NCBI GenBank assembly: GCA_002435545.1 | Contig: DJNB01000064.1 | Location: 1 to 5,644, forward strand | Source: Lachnoclostridium sp. UBA6475 | GTDB taxonomy: Bacteria > Bacillota > Clostridia > Lachnospirales > Lachnospiraceae | Direction of reading: 5' to 3' | DNA length: 5,644 nucleotides | Shown: positions 1 to 5,644 of the stretch, piece after piece | Layout: each line of letters begins with the position of its first letter | How positions within the stretch are numbered: the first letter of the stretch is position 1 | Position numbers and translations under genes: made by a program | Notes under the pieces: model-generated | What the model was told of the DNA's origin: nothing | The model's database searches: none | What the model saw: only the letters and a program-made list of their open reading frames with translations

Positions 1-186
1 GAAACAATTGGTTTTGGAACCCTTCCGAAGGGATTGGCAGAAATTGCCAGACTTCGGCTGGAGTATGCCGAAGTACCGCTAAAGGAACTCGGAGAAATGT
101 TAGATCCACCGATCGGAAAGTCCGGTGTCAACCACCGGCTTCGCAAATTGAGCGGGATCGCAGAAGATTTAAGACAACGTCAATAA
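1..186 (+). CDS. whiA: WhiA, C-terminal part (5' end outside window)
   Basis: The reading frame is open from the first base to TAA at 184-186 and gives the last 61 residues of a longer protein. The visible text (LPKGLAEIARLRLEYAEVPL, then KELGEML, PPIGKSGVNHRLRKL) matches the C-terminal helix-turn-helix of WhiA, in which the GKSGVNHRLRKL stretch is the recognition-helix region. WhiA is a DNA-binding protein with a degenerate LAGLIDADG homing-endonuclease-like N-terminal domain, which lies outside this window. It is a sporulation transcription factor in Streptomyces and affects cell division and chromosome segregation in Bacillus subtilis. The HPr-like gene begins 24 nt downstream on the same strand, as crh follows whiA in Bacillus, so co-transcription is likely. 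The identity rests on this short but distinctive piece and on synteny. Nothing can be said about the N-terminal domain. Confidence 0.9.
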   Translation, partial: ETIGFGTLPKGLAEIARLRLEYAEVPLKELGEMLDPPIGKSGVNHRLRKLSGIAEDLRQRQ

Positions 187-210
187 GACAGCCAGGAGGA
201 TAAAGTTAAA

Positions 211-465
211 ATGATTGTGAAAGACATCGAAGTTCAGGTATCGGATAATGGGGCACATTTGATCGCCATGCTGGTGCAGTTAGCCAGTCAGTTTAAGAGC
301 AAGATCAATATTAAAAAAGAGGACAAAATGGTAAATGCCAAGAGCATCATGGGAATGATGGCGATTGGTTTGACACCGGGACAGAACATCGAAGTGAATA
401 TTGAAGGTGAAGATGAGACGGCAGCAGCCGAAAGCATAGAAAATTATCTTCACGGAAGTAAATAG
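211..465 (+). CDS. HPr family protein, Crh-like, lacking the canonical phosphocarrier histidine motif
   Basis: This 84-residue protein has normal HPr/Crh length (B. subtilis Crh is 85). An AGGAGG at 194-199 precedes the ATG by 11 nt. The regulatory region is intact: VNAKSIMGMM (residues 41-50) contains Ser45, equivalent to Ser46 of HPr, the site phosphorylated by HPr kinase. The catalytic loop is not intact. Where HPr has G-[IL]-H-A-R-P-A before the MLVQ helix, this protein reads D-N-G-A-H-L-I-A-M-L-V-Q (residues 12-23). In an ungapped alignment on MLVQ, His15 becomes Gly14, Arg17 becomes His16 and Pro18 becomes Leu17. A nearby His16 exists but lacks the Arg-Pro context. The protein is therefore unlikely to carry phosphate from enzyme I to PTS enzymes. 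A regulatory role like that of Crh (CcpA co-repressor or metabolic effector) is inferred from Ser45 and from its position after whiA. It is cytosolic, with no signal peptide or membrane segment. Confidence 0.85.
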   Translation: MIVKDIEVQVSDNGAHLIAMLVQLASQFKSKINIKKEDKMVNAKSIMGMMAIGLTPGQNIEVNIEGEDETAAAESIENYLHGSK

Positions 466-475
466 AGACGAAAGC

Positions 476-503
476 AGCCTCTTCCCCGATCGGAGAAGGG
501 GCT
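476..503 (+). terminator. Terminator-like hairpin between the HPr-like gene and dnaE
   Basis: A 12-bp imperfect stem (arms 476-487 and 492-503) closes on a GATC tetraloop. It has ten Watson-Crick pairs, one T-G wobble and one C-A mismatch, and is GC-rich near the loop. The following bases (504-516) are rich in T and A but lack an uninterrupted U-run, so this may be a weak or attenuating terminator, or an RNA-processing element. It starts 10 nt after the HPr-like stop codon. I found no convincing sigma-A promoter between it and dnaE, so some read-through into dnaE is likely. Confidence 0.5.
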
Positions 504-535
504 ATTACTATTATTGAGGAGAATGGAGGGAAAGC

Positions 536-3500
536 ATGTCAAAGGTTCCATTTACACATTTGCATGTTCATACGGAATACAGTCTGCTTGACGGTGCCAG
601 TAAGATCGATGAGCTTGTGGCGCGGACAAAAGAGTTAGGGATGGACAGTATCGCGATCACCGACCACGGTGTCATGTACGGCGTGGTGGACTTTTACCGT
701 GCTGCCCTGAAAGCCGGGATCAAACCGATCATCGGCTGTGAAGTGTATGTCGCACCCGGTTCCCGGTTTGACCGCGAGATCGGACAGGGAGAGGAACGCT
801 ACAACCATCTGGTGCTTCTTGCCGAAAACGACAAGGGATATCATAATCTGATGAAAATTGTTTCCCGCGGTTTTACCGAAGGATTTTATTATAAACCCCG
901 CGTGGACTACGAAGTGCTTGAACGCTACCATGAGGGGATCATTGCGCTCAGCGCGTGTCTTGCCGGTGCGGTGGCGACCCGGCTTGTAAAGGGATTGTAT
1001 GAAGAGGCAAAAGAAGAGGCACTTCGGTTACAGGAAATATTTGGAAAAGGAAATTTCTTTCTCGAATTACAGGATCATGGACTGCAGCCACAGCAGATCG
1101 TCAATCAGGGGCTTTTGCGTATGCACGATGAGACAGGCATTGACCTCGTGGCGACCAACGATCTTCATTATATCTATGACACCGACCAGGAGGCGCATGA
1201 TATCCTTTTGTGCATCCAGACCGGGAAAAAGGTGACGGACGAGAACCGTATGCGGTATGACGGCGGACAGTATTATCTGAAATCGCCCGAAGAGATGGCG
1301 GAATTGTTCCCGTATGCGCCGGAAGCGATCACCAATACACATAAGATCGCGGAACGCTGCAATGTGACGATTGAATTTGGACATTACAAACTGCCTCATT
1401 TTCAGGTGCCGGAAGGCTATACGTCGGAGAGTTACCTGCGGAAGTTGTGCCAGGAGGGACTGGAACGCAAATACCATGACAGCGGGTACGATATGCAGAT
1501 GCTTCAGGAGCGCCTGGATTATGAACTGGATACCATTTCCAGTATGGGATTTGTCGATTACTTCCTGATCGTATGGGATTTTATTAAATATGCCAAAGAC
1601 CACGGGATTCCGGTGGGGCCGGGACGTGGATCCGCCGCCGGAAGTATTGTGGCATATACGCTTCAGATCACGGATATCGTCGATCCGATCAAGTATAATC
1701 TGATCTTTGAACGATTTTTGAATAAAGAACGTGTTACGATGCCCGATATCGATATTGACTTTTGTGTTGAACGCCGGCAGGAAGTCATTGATTATGTAAC
1801 GGAAAAATATGGAAAAGAAAAAGTGGTGCAGATCGTTACGTTTGGTACGATGGCGGCGCGCATGGTTATCCGCGATGTCGGACGCGTGCTGGATCTTCCG
1901 TATGCCCTTGTGGACTCGGTCGCAAAAGCGGTGCCGATGGAACTTGGCATCACGATCCAAAAAGGGCTGGAGATGAATCCGGAACTAAAGAAAATGTACG
2001 AGATGGACGAGGACATCAAAAAACTTATTGATATGTCGATGCGTCTCGAAGGACTTCCGCGCCATACGTCAATTCATGCTGCGGGTGTAGTCATCAGTCC
2101 GGAGGAAGTGGACGAATTTGTACCCCTTTCCCGCGCGGCTGACGGTACGATCACGACGCAGTACACGATGGTAACACTGGAAGAACTCGGTCTTTTGAAA
2201 ATGGACTTTCTGGGACTGCGAAACCTTACGGTCATCAAAAATGCGACAGAGGGCAAACTGTCTCTGCAGGACATCAATTACGACGATCCGAACGTTTACG
2301 AGATGATCTCTGCCGGAAAGACGGAGGGCGTTTTCCAGCTGGAGAGCGAGGGGATGAAAAACTTCATGAAGGAGTTAAAGCCGGAATGTCTCGAAGATAT
2401 CATCGCCGGCATCTCCCTTTACCGTCCGGGGCCGATGGATTTTATTCCCAAATACATCGCCGGAAAAAATGACAGACACAATATTGTCTACGACTGCCCG
2501 CAGTTAGAGCCGATCCTGAAAAATACCTACGGCTGTATCGTATACCAGGAGCAGGTTATGCAGATCGTGCGCGATCTCGCCGGTTACAGCTATGGACAAA
2601 GTGACAATGTGCGGCGTGCCATGTCAAAGAAAAAGGCCAAAGAAATGGAGCGCAACCGAAACATCTTTATCTATGGCGATGAAAGCGAAAATATTGAAGG
2701 ATGTATCAAACGCGGTATCCCGGAGGAGACGGCGAGCAAAATTTATGCGGATATGACAGATTTTGCCAAATACGCATTTAACAAATCGCACGCTGCCGCG
2801 TATGCCGTTGTATCCTATCAGACGGCGTATCTGAAATATTACTATCCGAAGGAGTTTATGGCAGCGCTTCTTACTTCAGTGATGGACAACACCGGAAAAA
2901 TCACGGAATACACCATGAGCTGCCGCCAGATGGGCATTGAGATCCTGCCACCGGACATCAATGAAGGAGAGGCGAATTTTACGCCAACCGAAAAAGGAAT
3001 CCGCTATGGTCTGGCTGCGATTAAGAGTGTCGGCAGACCGGTCATTGAGGAAATTGTGACAGAACGCCGTGCCGCAGGCCAGTATGCTTCGCTGAAGGAT
3101 CTGTGCAGCCGTTTATCCGGAAAATCAATGAACAAACGTACGCTGGAGAGTTTTATCAAGGCGGGGGCGCTGGACTGCCTCGACGGTACGCGCAAGCAGA
3201 AGATGAGTGCCTATGCTTCGATTCTGGAAGGCATCAGCCATGAAAAGAAGGCGACGATGACAGGGCAGCTGTCGCTGTTTGACTTTGCGAGCGACGAGGA
3301 CAAGGAAGAACTGGAGACAAAATTCCCGGATGTCGGCGAATACGACAAAGAGATGATCCTTGCTTTTGAAAAAGAGGTGCTTGGCCTGTATATCAGCGGT
3401 CATCCGCTCGAAGATTACGTCGATGTGATGAAGCGCAATATTACGCGCCAGACGATCGATTTTGCGGTTGCCGACGGAGAACGTGTACCGCGGGTCAAAG

Positions 3501-4009
3501 ACAATGAGACGGCAGTGATCGGCGGACTCATTGAAAATAAGGTTGTTAAAACAACGAAAACAAACAATATGATGGCATTTATCACGATCGAAGATCTTCT
3601 CGGAACGGTGGAAGTGATCGTATTCCCGCGGGATTACGAAAATTACCGCTCACTTTTGGAAAATGACCGTAAGGTGTTTGTCAAAGGCCGTGTTACCGTG
3701 GAAGAGGACAAACCGGCGAAGATGATCTGCCAGAAGATCGTGCCGTTTGATGAGGTGCCAAAACAGCTCTGGATCCAGTTTACGGACAAGCAGAGTTATC
3801 TTGCGGCAGAGCAGTCGCTATTTGATTCTCTGGCAAAATACGACGGCCAGGATACCGTTATTGTCTACCTGTCCACGGAACGCGCGAAAAAGCAGCTTCC
3901 GAACAGCCGTATGACAAAGGTATGCCCGGAATTGCTTGACGAACTTTATAAAAAGTTTACAAAAGAAAATGTGAAAGTAGTACAAATGAGTATTGAAAAA
4001 GTTCTGTAA
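536..4009 (+). CDS. dnaE: DNA polymerase III subunit alpha (DnaE)
   Basis: This 1157-residue C-family replicative polymerase is full length (E. coli DnaE is 1160). GGAGGG at 525-530 lies 5 nt before the ATG. The PHP domain (about 5-215) has every expected metal ligand: H10, H12, D19, H44, E69, H103, C141, D209 and H211. The palm holds GPGRGSAAGS (361-370) and catalytic aspartates D406 and D408 in PDIDIDF, plus D557 in KMDFLGLRNL. Finger motifs YRPGPMDF (from 629) and FAKYAFNKSHAAAYA (from 743) follow. A helix-hairpin-helix motif, GLAAIKSVG, lies at 825-833. QLSLF (911-915) is a canonical beta-clamp binding motif, and an OB fold spans about 990-1065. There is no DnaQ-like exonuclease insert, so this is not PolC. 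In Firmicutes that also carry PolC, DnaE extends primers, chiefly on the lagging strand; PolC is not in this window. The palm segment after D557 looks a few residues short. The frame shows no break. Confidence 0.97.
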   Translation: MSKVPFTHLHVHTEYSLLDGASKIDELVARTKELGMDSIAITDHGVMYGVVDFYRAALKAGIKPIIGCEVYVAPGSRFDREIGQGEERYNHLVLLAENDKGYHNLMKIVSRGFTEGFYYKPRVDYEVLERYHEGIIALSACLAGAVATRLVKGLYEEAKEEALRLQEIFGKGNFFLELQDHGLQPQQIVNQGLLRMHDETGIDLVATNDLHYIYDTDQEAHDILLCIQTGKKVTDENRMRYDGGQYYLKSPEEMAELFPYAPEAITNTHKIAERCNVTIEFGHYKLPHFQVPEGYTSESYLRKLCQEGLERKYHDSGYDMQMLQERLDYELDTISSMGFVDYFLIVWDFIKYAKDHGIPVGPGRGSAAGSIVAYTLQITDIVDPIKYNLIFERFLNKERVTMPDIDIDFCVERRQEVIDYVTEKYGKEKVVQIVTFGTMAARMVIRDVGRVLDLPYALVDSVAKAVPMELGITIQKGLEMNPELKKMYEMDEDIKKLIDMSMRLEGLPRHTSIHAAGVVISPEEVDEFVPLSRAADGTITTQYTMVTLEELGLLKMDFLGLRNLTVIKNATEGKLSLQDINYDDPNVYEMISAGKTEGVFQLESEGMKNFMKELKPECLEDIIAGISLYRPGPMDFIPKYIAGKNDRHNIVYDCPQLEPILKNTYGCIVYQEQVMQIVRDLAGYSYGQSDNVRRAMSKKKAKEMERNRNIFIYGDESENIEGCIKRGIPEETASKIYADMTDFAKYAFNKSHAAAYAVVSYQTAYLKYYYPKEFMAALLTSVMDNTGKITEYTMSCRQMGIEILPPDINEGEANFTPTEKGIRYGLAAIKSVGRPVIEEIVTERRAAGQYASLKDLCSRLSGKSMNKRTLESFIKAGALDCLDGTRKQKMSAYASILEGISHEKKATMTGQLSLFDFASDEDKEELETKFPDVGEYDKEMILAFEKEVLGLYISGHPLEDYVDVMKRNITRQTIDFAVADGERVPRVKDNETAVIGGLIENKVVKTTKTNNMMAFITIEDLLGTVEVIVFPRDYENYRSLLENDRKVFVKGRVTVEEDKPAKMICQKIVPFDEVPKQLWIQFTDKQSYLAAEQSLFDSLAKYDGQDTVIVYLSTERAKKQLPNSRMTKVCPELLDELYKKFTKENVKVVQMSIEKVL

Positions 4010-4021
4010 ATATCGTACAAT
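3993..4021 (+). promoter_or_regulatory. Sigma-A-type promoter for pfkA, overlapping the dnaE 3' end
   Basis: A -35 box TTGAAA (3993-3998) and a -10 box TACAAT (4016-4021) are separated by exactly 17 nt. Each hexamer matches the consensus at five of six positions. The -35 lies within the last codons of dnaE and the -10 lies just after its stop codon (4007-4009). Transcription would start near 4028, giving a leader of about 20 nt with the GGAGG Shine-Dalgarno at 4033-4037. This would allow strong pfkA expression independent of dnaE. No terminator hairpin lies between the two genes, so read-through from dnaE is also possible. Confidence 0.6.
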
Positions 4022-4047
4022 GGAAGAGGATTGGAGGTAAATAAGTA

Positions 4048-5025
4048 ATGTCAGAAAAAGCAGTGAAAACGATAGGAGTATTGACAAGTGGTGGGGACGC
4101 ACCAGGTATGAATGCAGCCATTCGTGCTGTTGTTAGATCAGGATTATCAAGTGGATTGAAAGTAAAAGGTATTCGCCGCGGATATGCGGGATTATTAGAA
4201 GAAGATATTGTAGATATGGATACGATGAGCGTATCGGATATTGTGCAAAAAGGAGGAACCATCCTTTACACTTCCCGCTGCCCGGAGATGGTAACACCGG
4301 AAGGACAGAAAAAGGCAGCAGATATCTGCCGTAAACACGGCATTGACGGTATCGTAGTCATCGGAGGAGACGGTTCATTCCGTGGAGCGCAGAAGCTTTC
4401 TGCCAACGGGATCAACACGATCGGCGTTCCGGGAACGATCGATCTTGACATTTCCTGTACAGAATATACGATCGGATTTGACACCGCCTGCAACACAGCG
4501 ATGGAAGCCATCGACAAAGTACGTGATACATCTGCATCCCATGAGCGGTGCAGTATCATTGAAGTAATGGGACGTACTGCCGGTCATATCGCATTGTGGT
4601 GTGGTATCAGTAATGGTTCCGAATATATTACCATTCCGGAGCGCTATGACAATGATGAGCAGAAGATCATCGAGAAGATCCGTGCAAAACGCCGTATCGG
4701 TAAAAAACATCATATCATTGTAAATGCCGAGGGAGTTGGAAATTCTTACCAGATGGCAAAAGATATTGAAGAAGCAACCGGTATCGAAACCCGTGCTACC
4801 GTTATCGGTCATATCCAGCGTGGTGGAAATCCATCCTGCCGTGACCGTGTCTATGCATCCTCTATGGGAGCGCTCGCCGTGGATCTTTTGATCGCCGGCA
4901 AGACAAACCGTGTCGTAGCATACCGTGCCGGAGAGTTCTGTGACTTTGACATCGACGAGGCTTTGGCAATGACCAAGGACATCGACGAGCATCTTTACAG
5001 CCTGACGATGCGTCTGTCACGATAA
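4048..5025 (+). CDS. pfkA: ATP-dependent 6-phosphofructokinase (PfkA)
   Basis: This is the cytosolic glycolytic enzyme that converts fructose-6-phosphate and ATP to fructose-1,6-bisphosphate. Its 325 residues compare with about 320 for E. coli PfkA. GGAGG at 4033-4037 sits 10 nt before the ATG. The nucleotide-binding GVLTSGGDAPGMNAAIR (10-26) is intact, as are GGDGS (106-110) and PGTID (128-132). Gly109 and Gly129 occupy the positions that are Asp and Lys in PPi-dependent enzymes, so ATP is the predicted donor. The catalytic base is D132, with D134, R77, R167, R176, E228, R249, H255 and R258 covering substrate binding. TIDLD replaces the more usual TIDND. At the effector site R26, R30, R159 and E192 are kept, but the equivalent of E. 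coli Arg54 is Thr59, so allosteric control may differ. It has its own likely promoter and a strong terminator. Confidence 0.97.
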   Translation: MSEKAVKTIGVLTSGGDAPGMNAAIRAVVRSGLSSGLKVKGIRRGYAGLLEEDIVDMDTMSVSDIVQKGGTILYTSRCPEMVTPEGQKKAADICRKHGIDGIVVIGGDGSFRGAQKLSANGINTIGVPGTIDLDISCTEYTIGFDTACNTAMEAIDKVRDTSASHERCSIIEVMGRTAGHIALWCGISNGSEYITIPERYDNDEQKIIEKIRAKRRIGKKHHIIVNAEGVGNSYQMAKDIEEATGIETRATVIGHIQRGGNPSCRDRVYASSMGALAVDLLIAGKTNRVVAYRAGEFCDFDIDEALAMTKDIDEHLYSLTMRLSR

Positions 5026-5049
5026 TATAAAATATATTGTTTTGCATAA

Positions 5050-5080
5050 AAATAGCATCCAAACGGATGCTATTTGTTTT
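5050..5080. terminator. Bidirectional intrinsic terminator between convergent pfkA and the acidic-protein gene
   Basis: A perfect 11-bp stem (5050-5060 with 5065-5075) encloses an AAAC tetraloop. On the plus strand it is followed by G and a run of five T (5077-5081). On the minus strand the stem leads into a T-run because bases 5048-5052 are all A. It begins 25 nt after the pfkA stop codon and 20 nt beyond the stop of the minus-strand gene, so it can end both transcripts. Confidence 0.88.
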
Positions 5081-5095
5081 TGCGTCATTCAAATT

Positions 5096-5407
5096 TTATT
5101 CTTCCGAAGTTTCAGAAGCGTTTTCTTCCGCAGTTTCCTCTGCTGCTGCGTCTTCTTCTCCATCTTCGTCGTCGCTTTTCTCCGGCATATTTATGGTAAC
5201 GTAATCTCTTTCGTCATTCGGTGTCTCCGGGAAGTCGTCAAAATCATCAGCTTCGTTGTCCTCCTCGTAAAGATCATTATCGAAATCGTCGTCATCATAA
5301 TCATCTACGTAGTCCTTCATCAGGATGTTTTTCAGAAAATACAAAGCGGCTCCGATGGTAGCGAGTGTAGCTGCTACTCCAAGGAGAAATTTAAAAAACT
5401 TTTTCAT
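5096..5407 (-). CDS. Small single-pass membrane protein with a highly acidic tail, function unknown
   Basis: I do not recognise a named family. From the ATG at 5405-5407 the product has 103 residues. The N-terminus (MKKFFKF) is basic and is followed by one hydrophobic helix (about residues 7-29, LLGVAATLATIGAALYF then LKNIL), which is a signal-anchor type segment with no clear signal peptidase site or lipobox. The remaining 73 residues contain 36 Asp/Glu and only three Lys/Arg, grading from Asp-rich with aromatic residues (about 32-60) to Glu/Ala/Ser-rich (about 78-103), and are probably disordered. I chose this start because AGGA (5418-5421) lies 10 nt upstream. A longer frame opens at 5467, but its start codon overlaps the likely -10 box. 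A GTG at 5411-5413 is too close to the AGGA. The gene converges on pfkA and shares its terminator. Tail orientation is uncertain; the few flanking lysines do not settle it. Confidence 0.75.
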   Translation of the reverse strand: MKKFFKFLLGVAATLATIGAALYFLKNILMKDYVDDYDDDDFDNDLYEEDNEADDFDDFPETPNDERDYVTINMPEKSDDEDGEEDAAAEETAEENASETSEE

Positions 5408-5417
5408 AATCACATCG

Positions 5418-5425
5418 TCCTTTCT
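5418..5425 (-). promoter_or_regulatory. Ribosome binding site deciding the start of the acidic-protein gene
   Basis: Read on the minus strand this is AGAAAGGA. Its AGGA end lies 10 nt before the ATG at 5405-5407, whose product opens with a typical Lys-Lys plus hydrophobic-helix N-terminus. The in-frame GTG at 5411-5413 would be only 4 nt away, and no comparable site precedes the upstream in-frame ATG at 5465-5467. Confidence 0.6.
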
Positions 5426-5467
5426 GTCCGCATGCTTAGTGTGGCATTTACGGAAATATATATACAT

Positions 5468-5496
5468 ATTTTACGGGAAAATAATGAAAAAGTAAA
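5468..5496 (-). promoter_or_regulatory. Likely sigma-A promoter of the acidic-protein gene
   Basis: On the minus strand a -35 box TTTACT (5491-5496, four of six consensus bases) and a -10 box TAAAAT (5468-5473, five of six) are 17 nt apart. The predicted start near 5461 would give a leader of about 54 nt before the ATG at 5405-5407. The surrounding DNA is very AT-rich, so chance matches are more likely than usual. Confidence 0.45.
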
Positions 5497-5560
5497 GGGG
5501 TTTTTATACAAAAGTGCAAAATTAAATAAAAAAAATATATATAATTTGTGAAAAATAATT

Positions 5561-5590
5561 GTTGTAATATGAAAGCAGATGTTGTATTAT
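5561..5590. repeat. Imperfect direct repeat with 20-bp spacing
   Basis: GTTGTAATAT (5561-5570) and GTTGTATTAT (5581-5590) match at nine of ten positions, with start points exactly 20 bp apart, about two helical turns. They overlap the putative -35 and -10 elements of the rightward promoter. This could be a regulator site, but AT-rich DNA makes coincidence plausible. Confidence 0.35.
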
Positions 5591-5593
5591 AAT
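5562..5593 (+). promoter_or_regulatory. Possible rightward promoter at the window end
   Basis: A -35-like TTGTAA (5562-5567) is followed after 17 nt by TATTAT (5585-5590). A perfect TATAAT overlaps it at 5588-5593 but is 20 nt from that -35. The pair lies in an AT-rich region divergent from the acidic-protein gene and would serve a gene mostly outside the window. An imperfect direct repeat coincides with both boxes. Confidence 0.45.
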
Positions 5594-5617
5594 AGATATG
5601 TAAGGGGATTTGGTGAT

Positions 5618-5644
5618 GTGAATATAAATTTAATACGATTTTTA
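5618..5644 (+). CDS. Possible start of a rightward gene, truncated by the window edge
   Basis: A GTG at 5618-5620 opens a frame of nine codons to the window end, reading (M)NINLIRFL. An AAGGGGA stretch (5602-5608) lies about 10 nt upstream as a weak Shine-Dalgarno, and the rightward promoter is just before it. An ATG at 5615-5617 in the same frame is followed directly by... the GTG shifted context of TGA in another frame, so GTG is the candidate start. Too little is visible to name a product, and the true start may lie beyond the edge. Confidence 0.22.

Noticed and set aside
20..32. Short palindrome CCCTTC-C-GAAGGG near the window start
   Set aside because: It lies inside the whiA coding region, has at most a five-pair stem with a tiny loop, and has no T-run. 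Coding sequence explains it.
504..535. Dedicated dnaE promoter using TATTAT at 509-514
   Set aside because: The position 17 nt upstream reads CCGATC within the hairpin, which is unlike TTGACA, so there is no usable -35 box.
1067..1960. 297-codon minus-strand frame inside dnaE
   Set aside because: It lies wholly antisense to conserved PHP and palm coding sequence. Its composition is rich in His, Arg and Ile, as expected of a shadow frame, and it resembles no family I know.
4375..4992. 205-codon minus-strand frame inside pfkA
   Set aside because: It is antisense to a fully conserved PfkA coding region, with no upstream Shine-Dalgarno or promoter-like spacing of note.
5408..5467. N-terminal extension of the acidic protein from the in-frame ATG at 5465-5467
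   Set aside because: This start lies at or upstream of the predicted transcription start and has no ribosome binding site. The extension (MYIYFRKCHTKHADRKDDVI) would place a charged segment before an otherwise standard Lys-Lys plus helix N-terminus.
5042..5551. 169-codon plus-strand frame encoding a hydrophobic Ile/Val/Phe-rich protein
   Set aside because: It is the antisense image of the acidic gene: Asp and Glu codons read backwards become Ile, Val and Phe codons. It starts just before the terminator hairpin and has no ribosome binding site.

Overview
The window looks like a conserved housekeeping stretch of a low-to-mid GC Firmicute, most likely a clostridial gut-type bacterium of the Lachnospiraceae. 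I infer this from three things: the gene order whiA - HPr-like gene - dnaE - pfkA, strong AGGAGG/GGAGG ribosome binding sites, and protein wording I recall from that family. No mobile element, CRISPR array, tRNA or rRNA is visible.

Layout. Positions 1-186 are the last 61 codons of whiA. After a 24-nt gap comes a small HPr/Crh-like gene (211-465) that keeps the regulatory serine region but lacks the canonical His-Ala-Arg-Pro phosphocarrier site. A terminator-like hairpin (476-503) separates it from dnaE (536-4009), a full-length DNA polymerase III alpha subunit with an apparently complete PHP metal site, three catalytic aspartates, a beta-clamp motif and an OB fold. A good sigma-A-type promoter overlaps the last codons of dnaE, so pfkA (4048-5025), an ATP-type 6-phosphofructokinase, can be transcribed on its own. 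A hairpin with T-runs on both sides (5050-5080) closes pfkA and also the convergent minus-strand gene at 5096-5407. That gene encodes a 103-residue protein with one membrane helix and an extremely acidic tail. The last 237 bases are AT-rich. They hold the likely promoter of the acidic protein and a rightward promoter, with a 20-bp-spaced direct repeat, for a gene beyond the window edge.

How the genes fit together. WhiA, the Crh-like protein and PfkA fit the known Firmicute link between central carbon flux and cell growth or division: in Bacillus, crh sits beside whiA, and Crh/HPr seryl phosphorylation responds to fructose-1,6-bisphosphate, the product of PfkA. DnaE adds replication. Whether these genes share regulation here is inference. 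I see no convincing new multi-gene system. The best leads are the HPr-like protein with a remodelled active site and the uncharacterised acidic membrane protein.
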